The position numbers and the translations under genes are program-made. The notes below the pieces were generated by a model. It saw nothing but the letters and a program-made list of their open reading frames with translations. It ran no database searches and was not told the DNA's origin. Below, piece after piece: positions 1 to 9,056 of a stretch of 64,000 bases of DNA (positions are counted from its first letter, which is position 1; every line of letters starts with the position of its first letter). The DNA is from an uncultured Clostridium sp. GTDB lineage: Bacteria; Bacillota_A; Clostridia; TANB77; CAG-508. The DNA lies in contig CAKNIU010000002.1 of assembly GCA_930980675.1 (NCBI GenBank), positions 1 through 64,000 of the forward strand, read 5' to 3'.

Positions 1-42
1 GTTTTGGTTACACCAATATTACATACTTTTTGAGCTGGTAAC

Positions 43-55
43 TGTGAATAGTAAC
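43..55 (+). repeat. copy of a 13-base intergenic motif TGTGAATAGTAAC
   Basis: The exact 13-mer TGTGAATAGTAAC occurs here and again at 11091-11103. A one-mismatch copy lies on the minus strand near 29970-29983. Here it sits in an imperfect hairpin (GGTAACT/AGTAACC, about 36-56). All copies are between genes. Function is unknown; it may be a worn short interspersed repeat. Confidence 0.4.
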
Positions 56-95
56 CTTTTTCAAATTTTTTTCTCAACTTTTTTCTCCAAACCTA

Positions 96-124
96 TTTAA
101 GTTTTTTGCTTTCTATGATAGAAT
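96..124 (+). promoter_or_regulatory. candidate extended -10 promoter for pyrH operon
   Basis: TAGAAT at 119-124 is preceded by TG one base upstream (116-117), forming an extended -10. The -35 position (TTTAAG, 96-101, 17-base spacing) is a weak match. It lies about 90 bases ahead of pyrH and would drive the pyrH-frr-uppS-cdsA run. Confidence 0.35.
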
Positions 125-157
125 ACAGCTTGAAATAAAGCAAATAAATTTACATAA

Positions 158-198
158 GTGCTTTGCAGTTTCATAAACATTAGAAACTAAAAAAGCAC
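158..198 (+). promoter_or_regulatory. leader hairpin just upstream of pyrH ribosome-binding site
   Basis: GTGCTTT-gc-AGTTTC (158-172) can pair with GAAACT (183-188) and AAAGCAC (192-198), giving a 13-pair stem with an internal bulge. It ends 4 bases before the AAAGGAG of pyrH. It could shape mRNA stability or translation. No T-run follows, so it is not an intrinsic terminator. Confidence 0.4.
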
Positions 199-216
199 AG
201 CAAAGGAGATGTGACT

Positions 217-924
217 TTGGAACAAGTTAAGTACAAAAAAATATTATTAAAATTAAGTGGAGAAGCACTAGCAGGAGATGCAAAAGTTGGCATTGACAAA
301 AATACTATGGACGGCATATGTGATGCTATAAAAAAGGTTCACGATATGGGAGTAAAAATATCTATAGTAGTTGGTGGAGGAAACTTCTGGAGAGGCAAAT
401 ATGGCGAAGGTATGGTAAAAACCACAGCAGACTATATGGGAATGCTTGCAACAGTTATGAATGGACTAGCTCTTCAAGATGCAATTGAAAAAAGAGGAAT
501 GCAGGCAAGACTTCAAACAGCAATAGAGATGAGACAAATAGCAGAACCTTTTATCCAAAGAAGGGCAGAAAGACATTTAGATAAAGATAGAATAGTTATT
601 TTTGCTTGTGGCACAGGACATCCATTTTTCTCGACAGATACTACTGCAGCATTAAGAGCAGCAGAAATGGACGTTGATGCAATATTAGTTGCAAAAACTA
701 TTGATGGAGTTTACACAGCAGATCCAAAATTAGATAAATCAGCTAAAAAGCTAGATCATGTTTCTTATCAGGAAATTCTAGAAAAAGACTTAAAGGTAAT
801 GGATTCAACAGCAATTTCACTTTGCAAAGATAATAATATACCACTTGTAGTATTTGCAATGAGTGACCCAGAAAATATTATAAGAGCCGTAAAAGGTGAG
901 AAAATAGGAAGTATTGTAGATTAA
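217..924 (+). CDS. pyrH: UMP kinase
   Basis: Phosphorylates UMP to UDP with ATP in the cytoplasm, feeding pyrimidine nucleotide and UDP-sugar pools. It has the amino-acid-kinase fold signature [11 protein letters not shown] near the N-terminus, a VGGGN loop, and the C-terminal DGVYTADP segment typical of bacterial hexameric PyrH. Length (235 residues) is normal. Start choice: the Shine-Dalgarno AAAGGAG ends at 208, leaving only 2 bases to an in-frame GTG at 211 but 8 bases to TTG at 217, so TTG is preferred; GTG would add two residues. It leads the conserved pyrH-frr-uppS-cdsA order linking nucleotide supply, ribosome recycling and envelope lipid synthesis. Confidence 0.93.
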   Translation: MEQVKYKKILLKLSGEALAGDAKVGIDKNTMDGICDAIKKVHDMGVKISIVVGGGNFWRGKYGEGMVKTTADYMGMLATVMNGLALQDAIEKRGMQARLQTAIEMRQIAEPFIQRRAERHLDKDRIVIFACGTGHPFFSTDTTAALRAAEMDVDAILVAKTIDGVYTADPKLDKSAKKLDHVSYQEILEKDLKVMDSTAISLCKDNNIPLVVFAMSDPENIIRAVKGEKIGSIVD

Positions 925-979
925 TGTTTCAATATATGTTCTAGAGCTTTAAGCAAAAATAAAATTTTAGGAGGATTAT

Positions 980-1528
980 ATGAGTTTAGAAAATATGCAA
1001 GAAAGAATGGAAAAAGTTATAGATAATTTGGAAACAAATTATTCAGAGGTTAGAGCTGGAAGAGCAAATCCAGCTATACTTAATAGAGTATCAGTAGAAT
1101 ATTATGGTGTACCAACACCAATCAATCAAGTAGCAAGTGTTTCAGTTCCAGAGGCAAGACTTATAGTTATTCAACCATGGGATAGAACCATTTTATCACA
1201 AATAGAAAAAGCTATAGAAAAGGCAGATATAGGAATTCATCCTATGAATGATGGAGGGGTAATTAGACTTTCTTTTCCAGAGCTTACAGAAGAAAGAAGA
1301 AAAGAAATAGTTAAAGATGTTAAGAAAACAGCAGAAGAAGCAAAAGTTGCTGTTAGAAATGTTAGACGAGATGAAATGGATGAAGCTAAAGCTAAATTAA
1401 AAAATAAAGAAATTTCAGAAGATGAAGAAAAATCTTTAGAAGATAAAATTCAAAAAGAAACAGATAAATATGTTGCTAAAATTGATGAAATAGCTGATAA
1501 AAAAGAAAAAGAAATAATGTCAGTATAA
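980..1528 (+). CDS. frr: ribosome recycling factor
   Basis: Splits post-termination ribosomes together with EF-G so that they can start again. The 182-residue length is standard. The N-terminus MSLENMQERMEKVIDNL, the RAGRANPAIL motif and the PWDRTILSQIEKAI hinge region match the family. The long charged C-terminal helix (KDVKKTAEEAKVAVRN through DKYVAKIDEI) forms the three-helix bundle. The start is preceded by a strong AGGAGG, and the gene follows pyrH by 55 bases in the same direction, as in most Bacillota. The assignment is secure. Confidence 0.96.
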   Translation: MSLENMQERMEKVIDNLETNYSEVRAGRANPAILNRVSVEYYGVPTPINQVASVSVPEARLIVIQPWDRTILSQIEKAIEKADIGIHPMNDGGVIRLSFPELTEERRKEIVKDVKKTAEEAKVAVRNVRRDEMDEAKAKLKNKEISEDEEKSLEDKIQKETDKYVAKIDEIADKKEKEIMSV

Positions 1529-1614
1529 TAGTTTTTAATTGCAGTAAGATATTTTTATTGGCAAAAGCCAGTAAAAGTGATTTTGAAAATTGAAATATTA
1601 AAGGAAATAAAATT

Positions 1615-2322
1615 ATGAATGAAAAAATCATGCCTAGACACATAGCCATAATTATGGATGGCAATAGAAGATGGGCAAAAGAACATAAATTAGATGGTAG
1701 TTTTGGACATAAAAAAGGTGCAGAAGTATTAGAAACTGTTGCAAAATATTGTAATAAAATTGGAATAGAAGCTTTGACTGTATATGCTTTTTCAACTGAA
1801 AACTGGAAAAGAACAAAAGAAGAGGTAGGAGCAATTTTACTACTTCTTAATATGTATTTAGACAAATTCTTGAAAACAGCAGACCTAGAAAATATTAAAT
1901 TAAGAGTTATTGGTGATAGAGAAAAAAATATGCCAGAAGAAATTAAAACAAAAATGATTCAAATGGAAGAGAAGACAAAAAATAATACTGGTCTTAAATT
2001 TAATATTGCTTTTAACTATGGTGGCAGAGATGAAATTGTTAAAGCAACTCAAAAGATTGCACAGCAGGTTAAAGATGGCAAGCTAAATATAGAAGATATT
2101 ACAGAAGATACTATTTCAAATAATTTGTATACAGCAGGCTTGCCTGACCCAGATTTACTTATTCGCACAAGTGGAGAGTTAAGAACAAGTAACTTTCTAC
2201 CTTGGCAAATAACATATTCGGAGTTTATGTTTTTAGATAAATATTGGCCTGATTTTACAACAGATGATATAGATAATGCAATAGAAGAATTTTCAAAAAG
2301 ACACAGAAGAGTTGGCAAGTAA
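1615..2322 (+). CDS. uppS: isoprenyl (undecaprenyl) diphosphate synthase, cis-prenyltransferase
   Basis: Extends farnesyl diphosphate with isopentenyl diphosphate in cis to undecaprenyl diphosphate, the carrier lipid for peptidoglycan and for the polysaccharides encoded later in this window. The catalytic motif MDGNRRWAK is at residues 14-22 (Asp15 binds the diphosphate through Mg). The C-terminal RTSGELRTSNFLPWQ block is the homoallylic substrate site. The 235-residue length is usual. AAGGA lies before the ATG. It is third in the housekeeping run, 86 bases after frr, and is followed by cdsA. Confidence 0.95.
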   Translation: MNEKIMPRHIAIIMDGNRRWAKEHKLDGSFGHKKGAEVLETVAKYCNKIGIEALTVYAFSTENWKRTKEEVGAILLLLNMYLDKFLKTADLENIKLRVIGDREKNMPEEIKTKMIQMEEKTKNNTGLKFNIAFNYGGRDEIVKATQKIAQQVKDGKLNIEDITEDTISNNLYTAGLPDPDLLIRTSGELRTSNFLPWQITYSEFMFLDKYWPDFTTDDIDNAIEEFSKRHRRVGK

Positions 2323-2425
2323 TATTATAAAAAAATTTTATAAATATTAGTATATATTGCATTTTAAACTATGTAAAATGTAATAGGAAAATTGTATCCA
2401 ATAAAATCGGAAGGAAATTTTAAAA

Positions 2426-3271
2426 ATGGAAAAAGAAAAAAGGGCTAAGACAATTAAGAGGACTATAACAGGAGTAATTGCACTTCCAGTTCTTGCAATT
2501 ATACTTATATTTTCAAATACAATAATTATGGATATTTTTACAGCGATTATAGCTTGTATAAGTATGTATGAGTACTTTCACTGTTTCAAAGCTACGAATA
2601 AGGCTAATCCATCACAGTATTTGGGGTATATTTATTGCGTTTTAATTGCTTTTACACATTTTGTAGATGAAAAATTACTTACAAGTATTCTAATCGCAAT
2701 TATACCAGTTTCGTTAGTAGTTTTATTTGCAGAATTGGTTTTGTCTAAAGGAAAAAAGACAGTAACAGATATTGCTGTAACCATGCTGGGTATTTTCTAT
2801 ATACCTTTAATGCTAATATATTTATCTTTGGTTAGAGATATGGAATTAGACCATGGTTTAAATGGAAAAATATTAATATGGTTTGTTTTAATTGCTTCTT
2901 GGGGAAGTGATATATTTGCTTACTTTATAGGAAGACACTTTGGAAAACATAAATTAACAGCTGTTAGCCCTAATAAAACAGTCGAAGGAGCTGTCGCTGG
3001 AGTAGTTGGAGCAATATTACTTGGTATACTTTTTGCTATTTTGTGTAATACTATATGGGGTGTAGGAATAAATTATTTATTAATAGGGTGTATTATGGCA
3101 GTACTAAGTATTGTTGGTCAAATAGGTGATTTAGCCGCGTCAAGCATAAAGAGATACTGTGAAATAAAAGATTTTAGTGAGCTTATTCCAGGACATGGAG
3201 GAATGCTTGATAGAATAGATAGCATCATATTTGTACTTCCATTTGCATATATACTTTTTAGTATATTGTAA
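2426..3271 (+). CDS. cdsA: phosphatidate cytidylyltransferase (CDP-diglyceride synthase)
   Basis: Membrane enzyme that converts phosphatidic acid plus CTP to CDP-diacylglycerol, the branch point of phospholipid synthesis. The 281-residue protein is mostly membrane helices after a short basic N-terminus. The family signature is in the C-terminal quarter (about 240-266): SSIKRYCEIKDF, then PGHGGMLDRID with its Asp/Arg residues. Earlier GSDIFAYFIGRHFGKHKL is also conserved. In many relatives the next gene is dxr; here a terminator-like hairpin and rseP follow directly. Confidence 0.94.
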   Translation: MEKEKRAKTIKRTITGVIALPVLAIILIFSNTIIMDIFTAIIACISMYEYFHCFKATNKANPSQYLGYIYCVLIAFTHFVDEKLLTSILIAIIPVSLVVLFAELVLSKGKKTVTDIAVTMLGIFYIPLMLIYLSLVRDMELDHGLNGKILIWFVLIASWGSDIFAYFIGRHFGKHKLTAVSPNKTVEGAVAGVVGAILLGILFAILCNTIWGVGINYLLIGCIMAVLSIVGQIGDLAASSIKRYCEIKDFSELIPGHGGMLDRIDSIIFVLPFAYILFSIL

Positions 3272-3293
3272 TACCAAAAGTATAGTTTGAAAG

Positions 3294-3341
3294 AAATTAC
3301 ATTCATAGCTATGTGTGCCTTGGAAAGGAATGTAATTTTTT
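3294..3341 (+). terminator. candidate terminator or attenuator between cdsA and rseP
   Basis: AAATTACATTC (3294-3304) pairs perfectly with GAATGTAATTT (3328-3338), an 11-base-pair stem with a 23-base loop, running into a T-run (3336-3341). The large loop makes it less certain than a tight hairpin. It would separate rseP-polC expression from the upstream operon. Confidence 0.55.
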
Positions 3342-3416
3342 ATGAAATTAGTAATATAAATTTTATAATATAACAAATAAGTCATAAATGGCAAATTATG
3401 AATTTGGAGGACAATT

Positions 3417-4175
3417 TTGGGTTTTATTATAACTGCAATAAAAATTATATTTTTATTAGGTTTTTTAATTATTATCCATGAAGGTGGACATTTTATAGTT
3501 GCAAAACTTTGCAAGGTTAGAGTTAATGAATTTTCTGTTGGATTTGGACCTAAAATATGGTCAAAGCAAGGAAAAGAAACAAAATATGAACTTAGGCTAA
3601 TACCTTGTGGGGGATTTTGTAATATGGAAGGAGAAGAAGAGCATTCTGACAAAGAAGGCTCTTTTAGTAAAGCGAGCATACCAAAAAGATTTGCTATAGT
3701 TGTAGCCGGTGCAACTGTTAATATTATATTTGGACTTATTGCATATATGATTTTAATTTTTGTCCAATATATGATAGTATATGAAACAAATTTTATTAGT
3801 TCACTATCGTACGCGTGGAATAGTACAGGAAATCTTATATATGCAATGTTTGATAGTATAGTTCAGCTTTTCTCCGGAAATGTATCAATAAACGATATGA
3901 TGGGACCTGTTGGTATATCTCAAATGGTGTCACAAACATCAGGCGTAGCACAGTTTGTTTACCTACTTTCAATAGTATCCATTTCGCTTGGAATAACAAA
4001 TTTACTACCATTTGTACCTTTAGATGGAGGAAAAGCTTTATTACTAATAATAGAAGCAATAAGAAGAAAACCACTTAAACAAGAAACTGAATTAAAAATT
4101 CAATCAGCAGGATTTTTTGTACTAATAGTATTTTCGGTATTTGTGGCGTATAATGACATACTACGAATTATGTGA
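3417..4175 (+). CDS. rseP: site-2 zinc metalloprotease, RseP/RasP type, lacking the PDZ domain
   Basis: Intramembrane protease of the M50 family, which cuts membrane-bound anti-sigma factors and leftover signal peptides. The zinc site HEGGH is at residues 21-25 (His21, Glu22, His25) in the first membrane helix. The third-ligand motif is in PLDGGK (about 201-206; Asp203) in a later helix. Length is only 252 residues; family members with a PDZ domain are usually above 330. Here the chain passes from the second helix (about 105-120) to a short amphipathic stretch and GPVGISQ, with no room for a PDZ. The start is TTG at 3417, supported by TGGAGG six bases before. It sits between cdsA and polC, its usual position. 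Confidence 0.85.
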   Translation: MGFIITAIKIIFLLGFLIIIHEGGHFIVAKLCKVRVNEFSVGFGPKIWSKQGKETKYELRLIPCGGFCNMEGEEEHSDKEGSFSKASIPKRFAIVVAGATVNIIFGLIAYMILIFVQYMIVYETNFISSLSYAWNSTGNLIYAMFDSIVQLFSGNVSINDMMGPVGISQMVSQTSGVAQFVYLLSIVSISLGITNLLPFVPLDGGKALLLIIEAIRRKPLKQETELKIQSAGFFVLIVFSVFVAYNDILRIM

Positions 4176-4262
4176 TTTTCAAATTATATAAATTTGCCTG
4201 TATACATTTTGGGCAAAATCAGGTAAAATATAGCGCTATGGCAAATTTATCTAATTTGAAAA
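4176..4262 (+). promoter_or_regulatory. long inverted repeat in the polC leader
   Basis: The 23 bases at 4176-4198 and 4240-4262 are complementary at 22 positions, forming a long stem around a 41-base loop that holds a TAGCGCTA palindrome. It fills almost the whole rseP-polC gap and ends 24 bases before the polC ATG. No T-run follows. It could be a processing site, a translational control structure, or a tiny repeat element with terminal inverted repeats. Confidence 0.6.
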
Positions 4263-4286
4263 AACAAAAATTTTTGGGGGCAAAAA

Positions 4287-7200
4287 ATGAATCAAGTAAA
4301 TACAGAAGTTAAAATGATAAAAAATGTTTTTGTAGATTATAGTTCTAATAGTTTTGCTTTTTCTAATGCAGAAATAGAAAACGTTAATTTACATAGAAAA
4401 ACTAATAAACTTGAAATTTTTTTGAATGCAGATAATTATATAGATATAAATGAAATTAGTAATTTTGAAAAATATGCAATTAAGCGTTTTAATGTTTCAG
4501 GTGTAGATTTGAAAATTCATCTAAAAGATAAAGCGGAAGATGATGCTGAAATTACTGAAAATGAAGATGAACAAATAAGTAGTGGACAGGAGATGGTTAT
4601 TAACAAAACTAAAGACGAAAATCCACCAATCTACAAAGAATGGCCAAATATTCTTTCATATTTTTCAAGTAAAAATCCTATGGCAAGAGCTTTCCTAAGA
4701 AATAGCGAACTTGAAAATCCAGAAAAAGAGAATTTATTAAATAACGAAATATCACAAGACACACAAAAATCTTCTATAACTTCAAATATCTTTAAGCCAT
4801 TAAATAATACTTTAAATATACATATTAAAGTTAAGGGAAAAGACATTCTTGAAAAGCAAGGAATGAATACTAAAATATCTAATTTTATAAAAGACATTTA
4901 TGGTGTAGGTTACAAAGTTAATTTCATTGAGGAAAATTGCAATGAATATGAAAAACTTTTCCAAGAAAAGAACGAAGATTTAATTAAAAAATATGTAGAA
5001 GAAACTAAAATTCTTCAAGCAGAAAACAGTGAAAAAGCAAGTAATTCACAAAATGCTACTAATTCAGGTAGTAGTTCAAATACTTGGAGCGGAAGAAATG
5101 AGAATAGTCCTAGTGGAAGTAGGAAAAATTCTAACAATAATCAAGCTGGAAAAGGCGGAAATGGCTATAACAAGTCTTCATCTAGTTTTGGCAATAACTC
5201 AAGTAATGGAGGTGCAAATAATGGTGGAGCAAATAATAATGGCGGTATTCCACCACAAGGTGAGCCAGCTCCACAGCCAGAAGAAGAAGAGGATTCACCA
5301 TTAATTTATGGTAGAAACGGAAATATAAAAGAGCCATTAATGAAAGTTGAAGATATTTCAGTTGATACATCTGATGTACAAATAGCAGGAGAAATAGTAA
5401 ATGTGCCAGACCCAACAGAGCTTAAAAAATCAGGAAAATTCCTATTTTCATTTGATGTATATGATGGTACAAGCACAATAACTTGTAAGATATTTGTTCT
5501 TCCAGAAAAGAAAAAACGTGTGTCATCAAAATTAAAAGTAGGAAACGGCGTACGACTAGGAGGAAGAGCAGCTTTTGATAATTTTGCTAAAGAAATTACA
5601 ATTATTGCAAATACTGTAATCGAAGGCGAGCCACTAAAAAAGACTCAAAGAATGGATAATGCTGAGGTAAAAAGAGTTGAACTTCATATGCATACTCAAA
5701 TGAGTCAAATGGACGCTGTAACACCGGTTAAAGATTTGATAAAAAGAGCTATGAAATGGGGAATGAAATCAATTGCAATAACAGACCACGGTGTTGTTCA
5801 ATCTTTCCCAGATGCTCATAAAATGCTAGGATATGATAATAAAGATATAAAAGTTATATATGGTGTTGAAGCTTACTTAGTACCAGATAAAGACCCAATA
5901 GTAACAAGAAGTAAAGGACAAACTTTGGATGATACTACATATTGCGTATTTGACTTAGAGACAACAGGTATATCTTTTAGAACTGAAAAAATTACTGAAA
6001 TAGGTATCATGAAGGTTAGAAATGGAGAAGTAATAGACAGTTTTGAAACATTTGTAAATCCGGAAAAGCCAATACCTATGAGAGTTCAAGAAATAACTCA
6101 TATTACAGATGAAATGGTCAAAGATGCACCTACAATAGAAGAAATAATGCCTAAAGTATTGGAATTCTTTGGAGATTCAGTACTAGTTGCTCACAATGCA
6201 GATTTTGACACAAGCTTTATAAAATACAATTGTGATAGAATGGGATTAAAATTTGACAATACATATTTAGATACACTTCGACTAGCAAAAGATTTATTCC
6301 CAGATTACAAAAAGTATAAATTAGGAATAATAGCTGAAAATTTAGGAATTAAAGTAGAAGTTGCACATAGAGCTTTAGATGATGTTGATACAACAGTAAA
6401 AGTATTTAATGTAATGTTAAAAATGCTTAAAGATAAAGGCATAAAAACATTAGAAGAAATGGACAAAGAAGAAGAAGGAAAGGCAAATTTCAAAAAGCTT
6501 AAGAGTTACCATGCAATTATTCTAGCCAAAGATTATATTGGATTAAGAAACTTATATAGATTAGTTTCAATATCTCATGTTAGCTATTTTTACAAAAGAC
6601 CACTAATACTAAAATCATTATTTAAAAAATATTCAGAAGGTTTAATATTAGGTTCTGCCTGTGACCAAGGAGAATTATATCAAGCAATACTTAATGGAAA
6701 ATCTGATGAAGATATTGAGCAAATAGCTAGAGACTATGATTATCTAGAAATTCAACCAATAGGAAATGACGAGTATTTAGTTAGAAATGGTACACTTCAA
6801 AGTGATGAAGACTTAAAAAATATTGTTAGAAAAATAGTTGACTTAGGCGAAAAACTAGATAAACCAGTTTGTGCAACTTGTGATGTTCACTTTATGGACC
6901 CACAAGATGAAATATATAGAAGAATTTTGCAAGCTGGACAAGGTTATGATGATGCAGATATGCAAGCACCTTTATACCTAAGAACAACTGAAGAAATGCT
7001 AGAAGAATTTTCTTATCTAGGAAAAGAAAAAGCTTATGAAGTAGTTGTAACAAATACTAATAAAATTTCAGATATGTGTGAAAGAATAAGTCCAATTTCA
7101 CCAGAGAAATGTCCTCCACACATTCCGGGCTGTGAGGAAACTATTAAAAACATAGCATATGACAGAGCACATGAATTATATGGAGACCCACTTCCAAAAA

Positions 7201-8996
7201 TAGTACAATCAAGACTAGATAAAGAACTAGATTCTATTATAAAAAATGGATTCTCAGTTATGTACATAATTGCTCAAAAACTGGTTTGGAAATCTAATGA
7301 AGATGGCTACATAGTTGGTTCAAGAGGTTCTGTTGGTTCTTCATTTGTTGCTAATATGACCGGTATAACAGAAGTAAACTCACTTCCACCACATTATAGA
7401 TGCCCAAAATGTAAATATTCAGACTTTACAGATTATGGCGTAAAAAATGGATTTGACTTACCAGATAAAATTTGTCCTAAATGTGGACATCCATTAGATA
7501 AAGACGGAATGGACATACCTTTCGAAACATTCCTTGGATTTAATGGAGATAAAGAGCCAGATATCGACTTAAACTTCTCTGGAGAATATCAGGCAAAAGC
7601 ACATAAATATACAGAAGTTATATTTGGGAAAGGAACTACTTTTAAAGCTGGTACAGTAGGTACAGTTGCAGATAAAACAGCCTTTGGATATGTAAAAAAA
7701 TACTATGAAGAAAGAGGCATACCAGTAAGTAATGCAGAAGTTGGTAGAGTTGCAAAGGGCTGTACAGGTATAAAAAGAACTACTGGACAGCACCCTGGTG
7801 GAATTATAGTTGTACCAAAAGGTAGAGAAATATATGAATTTACACCAGTACAGCATCCAGCAGATGACCCAGAATCAGATATAATCACAACACACTTTGA
7901 CTACCACTCAATAGACCAAAACTTACTAAAACTAGATATATTAGGTCATGATGACCCAACAGTTATTCGTATGCTTTATGATTTAACAGGATTTGACCCA
8001 ACAAAAGTACCACTAGATGATAAAGCTACAATGTCAATATATTCATCAACTGAAGGCTTAGGAGTTACACCAGAGCAAATACATTCAGAAGTTGGCACAT
8101 ATGGTATTCCTGAATCAGGAACAAAATTTGTTAGAGGAATGCTTAAAGATACAAAACCAACAACATTTGAGGAATTACTTAGAATTTCTGGTTTATCTCA
8201 TGGTACTGACGTTTGGCTAGGAAATGCACAAGAATTAATAAACAATGGAACAGCAACATTAAGTGAAGTTATATGTACTCGTGATGATATAATGCTTTAT
8301 TTAATAAAACAAGGACTAGAACCAAATACGGCATTTAAAATAATGGAGCTTGTACGTAAAGGAAAAGTTGCAAAAGAACCAGAAAAATGGGCTAAATTTA
8401 AAGCAACTATGGAAGAAAATAATGTTCCAAAATGGTATATAGATTCATGTAATAAAATAAAATACCTATTCCCTAAAGCCCATGCAGCAGCCTATGTTAC
8501 AAATGCATTTAGAATAGCTTGGTTTAAAGTACATATTCCTAAAGCTTACTATTGTGCATATTTCTCAATAAGAGCAGATGCTTTTGATAGTGATATAATG
8601 TGCCATGGAAAAGAAAAAGTAAAAAATGAAATGAAAAGAATAGAGCTTTTAGGAAAAAATGCTACTCAAAAAGATAGTGCAATGTATGAAACTTTGGAAA
8701 TAGTAAATGAAATGTATGAAAGAGGAATAAGCTTCTTACCAATCGATTTATATGAATCAAGTGCAACCAGGTTTAGAATGGAAGATGAAGGAATAAGACC
8801 ACCACTTAATAGTATTCCGGGATTTGGAACAGTTGCAGCACAAGGCGTTGAAGAAGCAAGAAAAGATGGAGAATTTATGTCAATAAATGACCTAAAACTT
8901 AGAGCAAAACTTGGAAAAAGTGGTATAGAAATGCTTTCGAATGCAGGTTGCTTAAAAGGAATGAGCGAAAGCAATCAGATGAGTTTATTTGCTTAG
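4287..8996 (+). CDS. polC: DNA polymerase III alpha subunit, Gram-positive PolC type
   Basis: Main replicative DNA polymerase with built-in proofreading. Domains in order: a divergent N-terminal region (1-245); an Asn/Ser/Gly-rich low-complexity linker (about 247-338); an OB-fold (about 355-448); PHP domain part 1 (ELHMHTQMSQMDAVTP, from about 463); a DnaQ-like 3'-5' exonuclease inserted in the PHP domain (FDLETTGISF near 553, VAHNADFD); then PHP part 2. The polymerase core has GSRGSVGSSFVANM (about 1011), a Cys-rich zinc module (CPKCKY and CPKCGHP, about 1040-1070) and the catalytic PDIDLNFS (about 1091). Length of 1569 residues is long for the family (often 1430-1450), explained by the linker. 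GGGGG precedes the ATG. Confidence 0.96.
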   Translation: MNQVNTEVKMIKNVFVDYSSNSFAFSNAEIENVNLHRKTNKLEIFLNADNYIDINEISNFEKYAIKRFNVSGVDLKIHLKDKAEDDAEITENEDEQISSGQEMVINKTKDENPPIYKEWPNILSYFSSKNPMARAFLRNSELENPEKENLLNNEISQDTQKSSITSNIFKPLNNTLNIHIKVKGKDILEKQGMNTKISNFIKDIYGVGYKVNFIEENCNEYEKLFQEKNEDLIKKYVEETKILQAENSEKASNSQNATNSGSSSNTWSGRNENSPSGSRKNSNNNQAGKGGNGYNKSSSSFGNNSSNGGANNGGANNNGGIPPQGEPAPQPEEEEDSPLIYGRNGNIKEPLMKVEDISVDTSDVQIAGEIVNVPDPTELKKSGKFLFSFDVYDGTSTITCKIFVLPEKKKRVSSKLKVGNGVRLGGRAAFDNFAKEITIIANTVIEGEPLKKTQRMDNAEVKRVELHMHTQMSQMDAVTPVKDLIKRAMKWGMKSIAITDHGVVQSFPDAHKMLGYDNKDIKVIYGVEAYLVPDKDPIVTRSKGQTLDDTTYCVFDLETTGISFRTEKITEIGIMKVRNGEVIDSFETFVNPEKPIPMRVQEITHITDEMVKDAPTIEEIMPKVLEFFGDSVLVAHNADFDTSFIKYNCDRMGLKFDNTYLDTLRLAKDLFPDYKKYKLGIIAENLGIKVEVAHRALDDVDTTVKVFNVMLKMLKDKGIKTLEEMDKEEEGKANFKKLKSYHAIILAKDYIGLRNLYRLVSISHVSYFYKRPLILKSLFKKYSEGLILGSACDQGELYQAILNGKSDEDIEQIARDYDYLEIQPIGNDEYLVRNGTLQSDEDLKNIVRKIVDLGEKLDKPVCATCDVHFMDPQDEIYRRILQAGQGYDDADMQAPLYLRTTEEMLEEFSYLGKEKAYEVVVTNTNKISDMCERISPISPEKCPPHIPGCEETIKNIAYDRAHELYGDPLPKIVQSRLDKELDSIIKNGFSVMYIIAQKLVWKSNEDGYIVGSRGSVGSSFVANMTGITEVNSLPPHYRCPKCKYSDFTDYGVKNGFDLPDKICPKCGHPLDKDGMDIPFETFLGFNGDKEPDIDLNFSGEYQAKAHKYTEVIFGKGTTFKAGTVGTVADKTAFGYVKKYYEERGIPVSNAEVGRVAKGCTGIKRTTGQHPGGIIVVPKGREIYEFTPVQHPADDPESDIITTHFDYHSIDQNLLKLDILGHDDPTVIRMLYDLTGFDPTKVPLDDKATMSIYSSTEGLGVTPEQIHSEVGTYGIPESGTKFVRGMLKDTKPTTFEELLRISGLSHGTDVWLGNAQELINNGTATLSEVICTRDDIMLYLIKQGLEPNTAFKIMELVRKGKVAKEPEKWAKFKATMEENNVPKWYIDSCNKIKYLFPKAHAAAYVTNAFRIAWFKVHIPKAYYCAYFSIRADAFDSDIMCHGKEKVKNEMKRIELLGKNATQKDSAMYETLEIVNEMYERGISFLPIDLYESSATRFRMEDEGIRPPLNSIPGFGTVAAQGVEEARKDGEFMSINDLKLRAKLGKSGIEMLSNAGCLKGMSESNQMSLFA

Positions 8997-9012
8997 AATT
9001 AAATTTTTTTAA

Positions 9013-9034
9013 AATTCTCAAATATTTGAGAATT
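9013..9034. repeat. 22-base perfect palindrome between polC and the next gene
   Basis: AATTCTCAAAT and ATTTGAGAATT are exact reverse complements with no loop, centred at 9023/9024, 17 bases after the polC stop. A zero-loop palindrome suits a protein operator or a cruciform better than a terminator, and only TCTTATAAAG follows it. Confidence 0.45.
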
Positions 9035-9056
9035 CTTATAAAGAAAGGAATTTAAA

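Noticed and set aside
1..210. Riboswitch or pyrimidine attenuator ahead of pyrH
   Set aside because: No PyrR-binding pattern or known riboswitch core could be recognised; only a bulged hairpin and a weak promoter are visible.
5029..5304. 91-codon overlapping reading frame inside polC
   Set aside because: It is a shadow of the low-complexity Asn/Ser/Gly linker, with no Shine-Dalgarno or family match.
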